Of a stretch of DNA of 36,700 bases, positions 9,086 to 17,893 are shown in pieces (within the stretch, counting starts at the first letter, position 1; each line of letters opens with the position of its first letter). The notes beneath the pieces were generated by a model. That model saw only the letters and a program-made list of their open reading frames with translations. It ran no database searches and had not been told where the DNA came from. The stretch spans positions 17,191-53,890 of the forward strand of contig LAQC01000021.1 in the NCBI GenBank assembly GCA_000981645.1, given 5' to 3'. Made by a program: the position numbers and the translations under genes. Source of the DNA: Cryomorphaceae bacterium ASP10-05a (GTDB lineage: Bacteria; Bacteroidota; Bacteroidia; Flavobacteriales_D; Sanyastnellaceae).

Positions 9086-10363
9086 ATGACATTTTCAGAT
9101 TCACGAATTTTCGATTTAATCTCACAGGAGAAACAAAGACAGATAGAGGGTGTAGAGCTCATAGCGAGTGAGAATTTCGTGTCTGAACAAGTGATGAGAG
9201 CAATGGGCTCAGAGCTTACCAATAAATATGCTGAAGGTCTTCCTGGTAAACGATATTATGGAGGATGTGAGATAGTGGATCAGGTGGAACAGTTGGCTAT
9301 AGATAGAATAAAAGAGCTTTTCGGGGCGGAATGGGCTAATGTTCAGCCACACTCAGGAGCCAATGCGAATGCTGCAGTTATGCTGGCGTGCCTCAACCCT
9401 GGAGATTCTATTCTAGGATTTGATTTAAGTCATGGCGGTCATTTAACACATGGGTCTTCTGTAAATTATAGCGGTAAGTTATATAACCCTCATTTCTATG
9501 GGGTGGATGAGGAGACGGGTGTTGTGGATATGGATAAAGTAGAAGCTAAGGCTAAAGAGGTTCTTCCGAAGATGATTATTTGTGGTGCATCTGCTTATAG
9601 CAGAGATTGGGATTATGCTAGATTCAGGAGTATTGCTGATGAAGTAGGTGCTGTTTTATTAGCTGATGTTTCTCATCCAGCAGGATTGATAGCAGCAGGT
9701 TTATTAAATGACCCTATGCCTCACTGTCATATAGTGACCACTACTACGCATAAGACTTTAAGAGGCCCAAGAGGTGGTTTAATAATGATCGGAAAGGATT
9801 TTGAAAATCCTTATGGTAAAACTACAATGAAGGGTGTGGTTAGAAAAATGTCAAGTCTGTTGGATTCTGGAGTTTTCCCTGGTATGCAGGGTGGGCCTTT
9901 GGAGCATGTTATAGCTGCTAAGGCTGTAGCGTTTCATGAGGCATTACAACCGTCTTTTAAACTATACAGTAAACAGGTGATGAGTAACGCTTCTGTTTTA
10001 GCTGATTCATTAGTTGATTTAGGGTATAAAATAATATCTGGAGGTACGAGTAATCATTCTATGCTTATAGATTTAAGGTCTAAGAACATAACAGGAAAGG
10101 CAGCAGAAAAAGCATTAGTGGCTGCTGATATTACAGTGAATAAAAATATGGTTCCTTTCGATGATAAATCTCCATTCGTTACTAGCGGAATGAGATTAGG
10201 AACACCGGCTATTACTACTAGAGGAGCTGTGGAAGCGGATATGGAAAGGGTAGCTCAGCTTATAGATAAAGTGATTACAAATCACGAAAATACTTCAGTT
10301 ATATCTGAGGTAAAGAAAAGTGTAAATGAAATGATGTCTAGCCGTCCTTTGTTTAAGGCTTAA
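9086..10363 (+). CDS. glyA: Serine hydroxymethyltransferase
   Basis: This cytosolic PLP enzyme interconverts serine plus tetrahydrofolate with glycine plus 5,10-methylene-tetrahydrofolate, feeding one-carbon units to purine and thymidylate synthesis. The 425-residue length is typical of the family. Hallmarks are visible in order: [10 protein letters not shown] near the N-terminus, [38 protein letters not shown], and the PLP-lysine motif [14 protein letters not shown] with Lys223 as the Schiff-base residue. The start follows a leader carrying the TTGCAACGC motif, in a divergent region shared with the DUF255 operon. Its stop codon overlaps the stop of the convergent LptA-like gene by 4 bases, leaving no room for a terminator between them. 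Identification is secure. Confidence 0.97.
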   Translation: MTFSDSRIFDLISQEKQRQIEGVELIASENFVSEQVMRAMGSELTNKYAEGLPGKRYYGGCEIVDQVEQLAIDRIKELFGAEWANVQPHSGANANAAVMLACLNPGDSILGFDLSHGGHLTHGSSVNYSGKLYNPHFYGVDEETGVVDMDKVEAKAKEVLPKMIICGASAYSRDWDYARFRSIADEVGAVLLADVSHPAGLIAAGLLNDPMPHCHIVTTTTHKTLRGPRGGLIMIGKDFENPYGKTTMKGVVRKMSSLLDSGVFPGMQGGPLEHVIAAKAVAFHEALQPSFKLYSKQVMSNASVLADSLVDLGYKIISGGTSNHSMLIDLRSKNITGKAAEKALVAADITVNKNMVPFDDKSPFVTSGMRLGTPAITTRGAVEADMERVAQLIDKVITNHENTSVISEVKKSVNEMMSSRPLFKA

Positions 10364-11862
10364 TCTTCGGGAAAAAGGCTGTGCTGATCTTTAGGCCTCT
10401 TTTCTATATGCCACTTGAAATCCTTTAGTTTTTCATCACTAATTACTGCTTGAGTGATAGGTAGCATGGCTCCTTTTGGTTTAGTAAGGAATTTAATTCT
10501 TTCTATAGAACTGTCCTTCATAAATATAACTATATCACTACAGTCTATTTTATTTACACTTGATATGGAGCTTAGTCCGTTTTTCTCCTGGAGGGGGTAG
10601 TAGATAGCTTGACCATTTCCTAGCATATCGAGCTTGTAGAGTTCATTGTTCTTGAAGTGGCCCACCAATTCTCTTCCTTTAATCTGATCGAATTTTCCTG
10701 CTCCCTTATCGCTGCTGATGAAGGCATTTTTTTTGGCGAGTAATTGATGAACGTTTCCGTCTTTCATTTTTATCGAAATCGTATCAGCGGCCATCTGATT
10801 GGCGTCACTCCAGACGATGGGTTCATAAAACATCTGAATTAGGCTATCACTATTTAACCAGACTAATGAATCTGCTTTTCCTTGGATGTCAGTTTTGTAA
10901 AACGTAACTCTGTTAAAAGCTCGAATAATATTCTGGCCTATGGAGTCGCTTACTGCTAGTAATGTGTCTGCATGCAGGAAGAGCGAGTCTTTCTCGAAGT
11001 CTTGAATGTAAACTGCTCTTCCAACTACGAAGGATGAGTCATTTAATTGGTCATGAAACCCGTACTCTCCAGTAATGGTGAACTTATCTACAGAATCAGA
11101 TATCATTACGTTTCTAAAAGCTTCTCCGTATTTCTTAGCCCCATCGTAATAAATACTGTCCCCTTTTAGTAAGGTGGTTTCAGAGGTAATAGAAGCGCTT
11201 TCAGAAAATTGGCAAATTTCACTCTGAGTGTTGTACCATCCGTTTTCACAATAGATTTCAGAGTCTTCTCCTAGAATAGTAGTTGGGCCAAAGAAATAAG
11301 AAATTTCAGAGGCATTGTTATAATGAAGAGTATCTGATTTTACGGTGTATTCGGGATTAGACAGAACTACATTTTCTCTGAAGTAGAACATTTCAATATC
11401 TGAGTTATAGCTACCGCTAGAACTAGTTAGTGTATTGTTGTTTTTTGTACTTGTTATGTCACCTCCATCACGGTATGAGCCTATGCAGGTGTTAAGGTCA
11501 TAGTTCAGGTAATCGGTTTTAAGCGTCATGTCCTTGTCTTTAAAAAGAACATTGTCTCTAAGAATAGCCGACTCGGTGAGATAGGTGTAATCCATTTGGT
11601 CGCCATAGAGATGTATGCTGTCACCTTGGTTGATATGAATGTTATGAAAAGCTGTAAAGTTGTTGTTCTCATAGACATAAGCGCTATCGCATGAGAGAGT
11701 TACATCATCAAAAGCTAATACGACAAGACCAATAAGACGCTGAGCTCCTGGGGCGATGGCATCATCATATTCCCAGGTGTTTCCTTGAACGACTTCTACT
11801 TGGTTTTGCCCCACCATAAGAAGTGGTGTCAGAATAATAAATATGGATAGAAGTAGTTTCAC
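10360..11862 (-). CDS. LptA/OstA-like LPS-transport family protein
   Basis: This encodes 500 residues starting at GTG (11862), with a signal peptide (about 1-18, [17 protein letters not shown]). The rest is a series of short beta-strands typical of the OstA/LptA jellyroll, with recurring units of the form '[10 protein letters not shown]', 'GDSIYYDG', 'TDYLNYDL', '[14 protein letters not shown]'. In Bacteroidota such longer OstA-like proteins are thought to form part of the periplasmic bridge that carries LPS to the outer membrane. It follows purA by 19 bp on the same strand and probably shares its transcript. Its stop overlaps that of the convergent glyA. It is much longer than E. coli LptA (about 185 residues), consistent with several stacked OstA modules. 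Family assignment is good; the precise role is inferred. Confidence 0.85.
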   Translation of the reverse strand: MKLLLSIFIILTPLLMVGQNQVEVVQGNTWEYDDAIAPGAQRLIGLVVLAFDDVTLSCDSAYVYENNNFTAFHNIHINQGDSIHLYGDQMDYTYLTESAILRDNVLFKDKDMTLKTDYLNYDLNTCIGSYRDGGDITSTKNNNTLTSSSGSYNSDIEMFYFRENVVLSNPEYTVKSDTLHYNNASEISYFFGPTTILGEDSEIYCENGWYNTQSEICQFSESASITSETTLLKGDSIYYDGAKKYGEAFRNVMISDSVDKFTITGEYGFHDQLNDSSFVVGRAVYIQDFEKDSLFLHADTLLAVSDSIGQNIIRAFNRVTFYKTDIQGKADSLVWLNSDSLIQMFYEPIVWSDANQMAADTISIKMKDGNVHQLLAKKNAFISSDKGAGKFDQIKGRELVGHFKNNELYKLDMLGNGQAIYYPLQEKNGLSSISSVNKIDCSDIVIFMKDSSIERIKFLTKPKGAMLPITQAVISDEKLKDFKWHIEKRPKDQHSLFPED

Positions 11863-11881
11863 TTTCGAATTAACGGCATAA

Positions 11882-13162
11882 TCATGCCAAAATTTCGTCT
11901 CTTAGAATAGTTTGGTTTCTGTCTGGACCCACAGACACAATACTGATAGGTGTTTCTAGCACCTCTTCTAAATAAGTAATGTAGTCCATTAGCTCTGAAG
12001 GAAACTCGTCAGTTGATGATATCTGAGTTAAATCTTCAGACCATCCTTTTAGAGACTTGTACTCAGGAATCATCTGATCCGTTAAGTCAAAAGGAAGCTC
12101 ATTTATCATCTGGTCTCCATGCTGATAAGCGGTGCAAACCTTCACTTCTTTAAAGGTGCTTAACACATCAGCCTTGGTCATGTGAAGTTCAGTAACGCCA
12201 TTTACTGTAATCGCATATTTTAATGCTGGAATATCAATCCATCCACATCTTCTCGGTCTGCCTGTTGTAGCTCCGAACTCGTGTCCAATTTTTCTTAGCT
12301 CATCACCTGTCTCATCGAATAACTCAGTAGGGAATGGTCCACTTCCTACTCGAGTAGCGTATGCTTTAAAAATCCCATATACTCTTCCTATTTTATTAGG
12401 AGCTATTCCTAAGCCGGTACAAGCTCCTGCAGCAGTCGTATTACTGGATGTAACGAATGGGTAAGAACCAAAGTCAATATCCAGTAGAGACCCTTGTGCG
12501 CCTTCAGCTAGGATTGATTTCCCTTGTTTCAGCAAAGCATTGATATAGTTTTCACTGTCTATTATAGGAAGTTTTTTTAATGTCTCTAGGCTTTCGAACC
12601 ATTCTGCCTCATTCTCTTTCACATCATAGGTGAAGTTGTCATATTGATTTAAAAGTCTGATGTGTTTTTCTACTAGTGCATCATATTTTTCTCTGAAACC
12701 ATCCTTGAAAATATCACCTACTCTAAGACCGTTTCTTCCGGTTTTATCCATGTAAGTAGGTCCTATTCCCTTAAGAGTACTTCCAATCTTCGCTTTTCCT
12801 TTAGCGTGTTCTGAGGCAGCGTCTAATATTCTATGTGTCGGAAGAATTAAGTGGGCTTTTCTACTGATTTTTAATCTTTCAGAAACAGGACAGTTTAATG
12901 CCTCTAGAGCAGTAATTTCTTTCTTGAAAATAATAGGATCTATTACTACTCCATTTCCTATGATGTTTTCTTTTCCTTCATGAAAAATTCCGCTAGGAAT
13001 AGTGTGGAGAACATGTTTAATACCATCAAATATGAGGGTGTGACCAGCGTTAGGACCACCTTGAAAACGTGCTATAACGTCATACTTAGGTGTTAATACA
13101 TCTACAATTTTTCCTTTTCCTTCGTCTCCCCATTGGAGGCCTAATAGAACATCTACTTTCAT
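11882..13162 (-). CDS. purA: Adenylosuccinate synthetase
   Basis: This enzyme joins IMP and aspartate using GTP, the first committed step to AMP. The 426-residue protein is of typical length and shows the N-terminal GTP-binding signature GLQWGDEGKGK, GGPNAGHT, the active-site segment LKGIGPTYMDKTGRNGLRVGD, LAEGAQGSLLDIDFGSYPFVTSSN and the late TGRPRRCGW loop. The ATG at 13162 begins directly at MKVDVLLGLQWGDEGKGK, matching the family start. It lies 128 bp downstream of fur, with a TTGCAACGC-type leader motif in the gap, so it probably has its own promoter. The LptA-like gene follows 19 bp later. Together with guaB at 23971-25449, both branches of IMP use are present in the window. Confidence 0.97.
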   Translation of the reverse strand: MKVDVLLGLQWGDEGKGKIVDVLTPKYDVIARFQGGPNAGHTLIFDGIKHVLHTIPSGIFHEGKENIIGNGVVIDPIIFKKEITALEALNCPVSERLKISRKAHLILPTHRILDAASEHAKGKAKIGSTLKGIGPTYMDKTGRNGLRVGDIFKDGFREKYDALVEKHIRLLNQYDNFTYDVKENEAEWFESLETLKKLPIIDSENYINALLKQGKSILAEGAQGSLLDIDFGSYPFVTSSNTTAAGACTGLGIAPNKIGRVYGIFKAYATRVGSGPFPTELFDETGDELRKIGHEFGATTGRPRRCGWIDIPALKYAITVNGVTELHMTKADVLSTFKEVKVCTAYQHGDQMINELPFDLTDQMIPEYKSLKGWSEDLTQISSTDEFPSELMDYITYLEEVLETPISIVSVGPDRNQTILRDEILA

Positions 13163-13195
13163 GCTGTTTGTTTATTTAGAGCTGCAGGTTTTTAA

Positions 13196-13207
13196 GCGTT
13201 GCAACGC
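13196..13207 (-). promoter_or_regulatory. Palindromic TTGCAACGC motif in the purA leader
   Basis: GCGTTGCAACGC is a perfect 12-bp palindrome 33 bases before the purA ATG. On the coding strand it continues as TTGCAACGCTTAAA, a 14-mer also found upstream of the T9SS-secreted protein gene (27651-27664). A TTTG about 18 bases ahead of TAATTGCG on the same strand could serve as -33 and -7 elements, which would place the motif at the transcription start. Nothing else was recognised in the 128-bp gap between fur and purA. Confidence 0.45.
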
Positions 13208-13290
13208 AATTAAGTTTAAAAACAAGCGCACAAACTTAGGGTTTAACTAGCTTTTAAGCCAATTTTTAATGATGAACTTATCACCATTTG

Positions 13291-13728
13291 TTAGGATTTT
13301 TTCTTCCCGTAGAAATTAAGCGAGTGATGCATGATCTCTACATTAAATATTTCCTCGAGAGTTTGCTTAATGTTTTGAATCCTAGGGTCACAAAACTCGA
13401 GAACTTCTCCGGAGTCTGTCAGTATGATGTGGTCATGCTGTTTGTTTCCTAGGGCGCGTTCGAATTGGGCTTGATTTTTCCCGAATTGGTGCTTTCTAAC
13501 TAGACTGCAGGCCAGGAGAAGTTCCATTGTATTGTAAAGTGTCGCTCTAGAAACACGGTACTTTTTCTCCTTCATTTTCACATAGAGAGCCTCTATATCT
13601 AAATGTTCATTATTGCTATAAAGTTCCTCGAGAATAGCGAATCTTTCAGGTGTTTTCCTGTGCCCATTTTTCTCTAAGTAAATAGAGAAAATGTTCCTCG
13701 CTTTTTCCTGAATTTCTTCTGATACCAT
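13291..13728 (-). CDS. fur: Fur-family transcriptional repressor
   Basis: This encodes 145 residues of the ferric-uptake-regulator fold: an N-terminal winged helix (about 1-85, with [14 protein letters not shown] and [23 protein letters not shown] as the recognition region), then a dimerisation and metal domain with the HDHIIL motif and [18 protein letters not shown], ending in [11 protein letters not shown]. The structural-zinc CxxC pairs of E. coli Fur are absent; only two isolated Cys remain, which I recall as typical of this Bacteroidota subfamily. The regulatory-site His and Glu/Asp residues are present, so it probably senses a divalent metal, most likely iron, though Zur or PerR-type roles cannot be excluded. 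It sits between spoT and purA with a consensus -7 element in front. Confidence 0.88.
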   Translation of the reverse strand: MVSEEIQEKARNIFSIYLEKNGHRKTPERFAILEELYSNNEHLDIEALYVKMKEKKYRVSRATLYNTMELLLACSLVRKHQFGKNQAQFERALGNKQHDHIILTDSGEVLEFCDPRIQNIKQTLEEIFNVEIMHHSLNFYGKKKS

Positions 13729-13742
13729 AATTTAATTTTAAA

Positions 13743-13750
13743 CAAAGTTA
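13743..13750 (-). promoter_or_regulatory. -7 promoter element of fur
   Basis: The minus strand reads TAACTTTG, an exact TAnnTTTG match, in the 27-bp gap between spoT and fur. The G lies 14 bases before the fur ATG. The upstream -33 region would fall inside the end of spoT and shows no clear TTTG. The element suggests that fur can be transcribed apart from spoT. Confidence 0.5.
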
Positions 13751-13755
13751 GATTA

Positions 13756-15981
13756 TTACTCTTCTTCTTTCATTCTATCAACGGTAAGTACGCCAGTTAC
13801 CTCTCTTAAGCGCTCCATAAGTTTACTTAAGTGATCGAGATTATGAATTTCTACTTTTACTAATCCATCGAAAATTCCGTCATTAGAATCGAAACTTATG
13901 GACTTCATATTTACGTTTAAATCCTCAGAAATAGCTTTGGTTACATTGTGAACCAGTCCAATATCATCTATCCCTGTGAATTTTAATCTAGAAGAGAATT
14001 TCTTCTTTTCCTTGCTAGACCATATGGCTTTCATTACTCTATAGTTATAGTTAGAGAGTAATTCTACTGCGTTTTTACAGTTGCTTCTATGGATTTTGAT
14101 GGTGCCGCTAGAGGTTACAAATCCAAATACGTCATCTCCAGAAACGGGGTCGCAGCAGACTGCTAGTTCGTAATCTAACTTCTGCTGTTCATCTCCGATA
14201 AGCAGAACATCTTTTTTTCCTGGTATTGAGTGTTTATCTGGTGTGGCTTTATCAGGTCTTGGAGACTTGATTCTTTTAATTGGTTCTTTTTTAAATATTA
14301 GTCTTCCTCCTTCTACGGTATGCCCTTTTAGTTTTTTAAGGTTGATGCTTCCTTTGGCTATATTATAATATAGGTCTGTGATTGAATCTTGATGAAAGTG
14401 TTCTTCGAGAGCAGCGATGTTTACACTTAAAAATTCAACATCTAATGATTTGAATTTTCTTCGAAGAATCTCTTTCCCATCAGTAGCTATTTTCTTTTTT
14501 TCTTCTTTGAGAGAAGATTTTATTTTCTGCTTTGCTCTGGCTGTATTCGCGTAGTTAAGCCAATCTTCTTTAGGGCTCTGGTTTTTAGAGGTAATGATTT
14601 CTATTTGATCACCACTTATTAATCCATGGCTTAAGGGAACAAGTTTCGAATTTACTTTGGCCCCCATACATCTAGACCCTACTTGGGTGTGGATGTGAAA
14701 TGCGAAATCAAGTGCTGTAGCTCCTTTTGGGAGTGTTTTTAAATCTCCATCTGGCGTAAACACAAATATTTCCTCGCTGTATAAGTTGAGCTTAAAGTTG
14801 TCTATAAAGTCGAGCGAGTTTTCGGATTCATTTTCAAGTATTTCTCGAACTTGTGCCAGCCATATATCTAGCTTGTTATTGGCATTTGTATTCTCTTTGT
14901 ATTTCCAGTGAGCAGCAAATCCTTTTTCTGCTACTTCATCCATTCTCTTAGTCCTAATCTGAACTTCTACCCATTGACCTTTGCTGCTCATTACCGTAGT
15001 ATGCAGAGATTCATATCCGTTAGCTTTAGGCATAGAAACCCAATCTCTTAGTCTGTCAGGGTTAGGTTGATAAAAGTCGGTTACGATGGAGTAAGCTCGC
15101 CATATTTCTGCTTTCTCTTTGGGTAGTTCATCTTCATCTATGGTTATTCTAATAGCAAACACATCATAGATTTCTTCAAATGTTATGTGCTTGGTTTGAA
15201 TTTTATTATAGATACTGAAAATGGATTTGGGTCTTCCTTTTATTTCTGCTTTAAAACCTTGTTTGTCGAGTTCATCTTTTAGGGGCTGAATGAACTGATT
15301 TACAAACCTAGTTCTGGCTGCCTTGGTAGATTTTAACTTTCCTGCGATGGTCTGATAAACTTCAGGGTCTTGATACTTTAAACTTAAATCCTCCAGTTCG
15401 GTTTTTACTTTGTAGAGGCCTAATCTATGTGCTAGCGGGGCATACATAAAGGAAGTCTCAGAGGCTATCTTTAGTTGTTTAGCCTTAGGCATACTCCCTA
15501 AGGTTCTCATGTTGTGCAGTCTGTCGGCTAATTTTATTAGAATCACCCTTATGTCATCTGATAAAGTCAGAAGCATTTTCCTGAAATTCTCCGCTTGAGC
15601 AGAGGTAGAATGGTCAAAAACTCCGCTTATTTTAGTTAAACCATCTATGATATCCTTAGTTTTAGTATCGAAAACATTTTCGATGTCGTCTAAGGTGATA
15701 TACGTGTCTTCAACTGTATCATGAAGAAGAGCGCAGGCTATGGATACGGTGTCTAACCCCATTTCTTCTGCTACGATTCTGGCTACAGCTAATGGATGAT
15801 AGATGTAGGGTTCGCCAGACTTTCTTCGCATACCACTATGCGCTTCTAAAGCAATATCGAACGCTTTACGAATAGTTTTTTTATCTGAAGCGCTAATAGA
15901 CTTACTGGCACTTCTGAGCAGGCCTCTGTATCTTCTTAAGATTTCTTTTTTCTCTTCTTCTAACTCTGTATTGTTTTCCAT
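13756..15981 (-). CDS. spoT: Bifunctional (p)ppGpp synthetase/hydrolase (RelA/SpoT)
   Basis: This encodes 741 residues with the full long-RSH layout. The N-terminal HD hydrolase domain carries His62 (YHP) and the HDTVED motif (His87, Asp88, Glu91, Asp92), so ppGpp hydrolysis should be intact. The synthetase domain follows (about 225-365, with GRPKSIFSIYNKI, FEEIYDVFAIR and SMPKANGYESLHTTV), then a TGS domain (about 400-465, TPDGDLKTLPKGATALDFAF), a helical and zinc-finger-like region with HRSNCKNA, and a C-terminal ACT domain (about 665-735). Both activities look present, so this is a bifunctional enzyme of the stringent response. Its ATG follows the fahA stop directly (TAG then ATG, no spacer), implying translational coupling. 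fur follows after 27 bp. Confidence 0.96.
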   Translation of the reverse strand: MENNTELEEEKKEILRRYRGLLRSASKSISASDKKTIRKAFDIALEAHSGMRRKSGEPYIYHPLAVARIVAEEMGLDTVSIACALLHDTVEDTYITLDDIENVFDTKTKDIIDGLTKISGVFDHSTSAQAENFRKMLLTLSDDIRVILIKLADRLHNMRTLGSMPKAKQLKIASETSFMYAPLAHRLGLYKVKTELEDLSLKYQDPEVYQTIAGKLKSTKAARTRFVNQFIQPLKDELDKQGFKAEIKGRPKSIFSIYNKIQTKHITFEEIYDVFAIRITIDEDELPKEKAEIWRAYSIVTDFYQPNPDRLRDWVSMPKANGYESLHTTVMSSKGQWVEVQIRTKRMDEVAEKGFAAHWKYKENTNANNKLDIWLAQVREILENESENSLDFIDNFKLNLYSEEIFVFTPDGDLKTLPKGATALDFAFHIHTQVGSRCMGAKVNSKLVPLSHGLISGDQIEIITSKNQSPKEDWLNYANTARAKQKIKSSLKEEKKKIATDGKEILRRKFKSLDVEFLSVNIAALEEHFHQDSITDLYYNIAKGSINLKKLKGHTVEGGRLIFKKEPIKRIKSPRPDKATPDKHSIPGKKDVLLIGDEQQKLDYELAVCCDPVSGDDVFGFVTSSGTIKIHRSNCKNAVELLSNYNYRVMKAIWSSKEKKKFSSRLKFTGIDDIGLVHNVTKAISEDLNVNMKSISFDSNDGIFDGLVKVEIHNLDHLSKLMERLREVTGVLTVDRMKEEE

Positions 15982-17253
15982 CTATTTAGTCGGTAATACT
16001 TTGCTCTTTACTTCACCAAACCCGATTCTAGTAGTGCCATTAGTAGCATGTCCTCTCATGATTACTGTGTCATGGTCGTTTATAAACTTCCTTTCCGAAC
16101 CATCATTTAATGTTAAAGGCTTAGAGCCTCTCCATGAAAGCTCTAACATACTTCCGTAAGAATCTGGAGTCGGACCACTAATAGTTCCGCTAGCGAGCAT
16201 GTCTCCAGTGTTAATATTACATCCATTTACGGTGTGATGCGCTAATTGTTGGTTCATATTCCAGTACATGTACTTGAAGTTAGAATTACAGACCACAGTT
16301 TCTTTTGAGTCTTCAGGTTGAATAGCTACTTCTAGCTTTATGTCTATGTTTTTAGCTCCAGTAGATTTTAAATAGGGTAAAACCTCTACATCTTGTTTAG
16401 GCCCTTCAATTCTAAACGGCTCGAAAGCATCTAAAGGAACGATCCAAGGGGACACTGAAGAAGCGAAACTTTTCGCTAAAAACGGACCTAGAGGAACATA
16501 TTCCCATTTTTGAATATCCCTGGCTGACCAATCATTGAATAAGCATAGTCCGAAAATAAACTCATCTGCTTCGTCTGTGCTAATGCTCTCTCCAAGTTCT
16601 TTCCCTGGGTAGGTGATAAAGGCCATTTCCAATTCAAAATCTAAAAGCTTAGAAGGGCCAAAGACAGGTGGCTCGGTCTCATTTGGTTTCTGCTGTCCTT
16701 TGGGCCTGTGGAAGTTCTGGCCACTGACTATGATAGATGAGGCTCTCCCGTGATACCCTACAGGAAGATGTTTCCAGTTTGGTAAAAGGGCGTTATTAGG
16801 ATCTCTGAACATAGTTCCTACGTTGGTGGCATGTTCTATACTTGAATAAAAATCTGTGTAATCTCTTATGTCTACAGGAAGTAACATCTGTGCTTGATCT
16901 TGTTTAATCAGGCATTGGTTAACGTGGTGTTCTTTTCCTTGTAATTCTGTGTTGGAATCTTGAAGTAAAACACTTAGTCTTTCTCTTAATTCTCTAGTAG
17001 CCGTTTTCCCTCTTTGGATGATGGGATTCAAATACACGGAATCAAAATCGCTTAGGGTAAAAGAAAGGTTGCTGAAATATCCCAGAACATGCAATGACTT
17101 GAGGTCTATGATTCGCTCACCTATAGCTACTCCAACTCTTGGTGTTAAGTTTTCGGTTTTGAATATTCCGAAGGGTAAATTTTGGATTGGAAAGTCCGAT
17201 TCAGGTTTTACTTCTACCCAGCTTTGCAACGCAGTATTATTAGCAGCTATCAT
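15982..17253 (-). CDS. fahA: Fumarylacetoacetase
   Basis: This is the last enzyme of tyrosine and homogentisate catabolism, splitting fumarylacetoacetate into fumarate and acetoacetate. With the ATG at 17253 the protein is 423 residues, close to the roughly 420 of known fumarylacetoacetases. An earlier in-frame ATG at 17361 would add 36 residues unlike the family and would run through the divergent promoter region. Family signatures are visible: DFYSSIEHATNVGTMFR, LPVGYHGRASSIIVSG, LDFELEMAFITYPGKELG, GLCLFNDWSARDIQKWEYVPLGPFLAKSF and GDMLASGTISG. It is the first gene of the minus-strand series and abuts spoT with no gap. No other tyrosine-degradation gene is in the window. A TATTTTTG promoter element and a 19-bp dyad lie just upstream. 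Confidence 0.95.
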   Translation of the reverse strand: MIAANNTALQSWVEVKPESDFPIQNLPFGIFKTENLTPRVGVAIGERIIDLKSLHVLGYFSNLSFTLSDFDSVYLNPIIQRGKTATRELRERLSVLLQDSNTELQGKEHHVNQCLIKQDQAQMLLPVDIRDYTDFYSSIEHATNVGTMFRDPNNALLPNWKHLPVGYHGRASSIIVSGQNFHRPKGQQKPNETEPPVFGPSKLLDFELEMAFITYPGKELGESISTDEADEFIFGLCLFNDWSARDIQKWEYVPLGPFLAKSFASSVSPWIVPLDAFEPFRIEGPKQDVEVLPYLKSTGAKNIDIKLEVAIQPEDSKETVVCNSNFKYMYWNMNQQLAHHTVNGCNINTGDMLASGTISGPTPDSYGSMLELSWRGSKPLTLNDGSERKFINDHDTVIMRGHATNGTTRIGFGEVKSKVLPTK

Positions 17254-17258
17254 TGGTT

Positions 17259-17277
17259 TATTTTTGTAACAAAAATA
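17259..17277. promoter_or_regulatory. 19-bp perfect inverted repeat between fahA and the DUF5819-HTTM pair
   Basis: TATTTTTGTAACAAAAATA is a perfect dyad (9 + 1 + 9). Each arm carries TATTTTTG, an exact Bacteroidota -7 element, one facing each direction. The minus-strand copy (17270-17277) ends 16 bases before the fahA ATG and is the best fahA promoter candidate. The dyad may be a regulator site or simply overlapping divergent promoters. Confidence 0.55.
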
Positions 17278-17297
17278 CTTATAACCAGTAGAAATTT

Positions 17298-17305
17298 TAC
17301 CTTTG
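17298..17305 (+). promoter_or_regulatory. -7 promoter element of the DUF5819-HTTM pair
   Basis: TACCTTTG matches TAnnTTTG exactly. It includes the TTG at 17303-17305 that could be read as a start codon, so if this promoter is used the real start must be downstream, at GTG 17315 or TTG 17330. An alternative upstream promoter (CAGCTTTG followed by CAACGC, 17219-17232) would permit the longer form. Confidence 0.45.
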
Positions 17306-17314
17306 AAAGTTATA

Positions 17315-17893
17315 GTGATTAACACCAGATTGAAGTTAAGAAAACACATACTGAAATTCATTTCTATTCTAGGCTTAACAGCCTTAGCGGGTCATTTTAT
17401 GCTGGTTAGTGTCGCAGTAGCACCTTATGGCTGGAGCCAGCCTGATATTTATTATGTGGCAGATAGATATGTGAAACCGCAGTTTGGGCAGTATTGGCAG
17501 CTATTCGCTCCTATGCCGCAAGAAAATTCCAGGCTTTATTATAGATATTATTCGGAGGGAATATGGCATGATCAAATTTCTTTAGATAAAGAGATGAATA
17601 GTTTAGGTTCTCGGCTGGCACAGAGAGTAGCGTTGAGATGCGCCCATTACTTAGCAGCAGAGACTAGAAAAAGTACGGTAGTAAATTCAGATGAGACTAA
17701 AAGTTATAGGGTGGTGAAAGCTTCTCGTTCGTACCACAGCGCTGCTTTTGTGTGTTGGAAAAACGCTCAGAAAAATCATTCAGTTCAGCCTGATTCTATA
17801 GAACTAATATTAGAGAGGGACTTATTCCCCAAAGCGGGATATACCCAAGTGAAAACAATTATAGATTATTATGGTCCAGAGAGCGTTCGATAA
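17315..17893 (+). CDS. DUF5819-like membrane-anchored protein, partner of HTTM protein
   Basis: About 190 residues with one hydrophobic segment near the N-terminus (about 14-37, ISILGLTALAGHFMLVSVAVAP), so it is probably anchored in the inner membrane with the rest outside. The segment YVKPQFGQYWQLFAPMPQENSRLYYRY resembles the core of the DUF5819 family (an aromatic Q-W-LFAP pattern); this is from memory of the family and not a search. No ATG is available: possible starts are TTG 17303, GTG 17315 and TTG 17330. GTG 17315 is chosen because 17303 overlaps a consensus -7 element. The 3' end overlaps the HTTM gene by 23 bp, so the two are expressed together. DUF5819 genes next to HTTM genes are a known association, but their joint role is not established. 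Confidence 0.72.
   Translation: MINTRLKLRKHILKFISILGLTALAGHFMLVSVAVAPYGWSQPDIYYVADRYVKPQFGQYWQLFAPMPQENSRLYYRYYSEGIWHDQISLDKEMNSLGSRLAQRVALRCAHYLAAETRKSTVVNSDETKSYRVVKASRSYHSAAFVCWKNAQKNHSVQPDSIELILERDLFPKAGYTQVKTIIDYYGPESVR

Noticed and set aside
13163-13290. Riboswitch or attenuator ahead of purA
   Set aside because: Only short weak dyads are visible besides the TTGCAACGC palindrome; nothing resembles a purine or other known riboswitch.
17254-17361. Longer fahA form starting at 17361
   Set aside because: It would add 36 residues not found in fumarylacetoacetases and would run through the divergent promoter region; 423 residues from 17253 fits the family.
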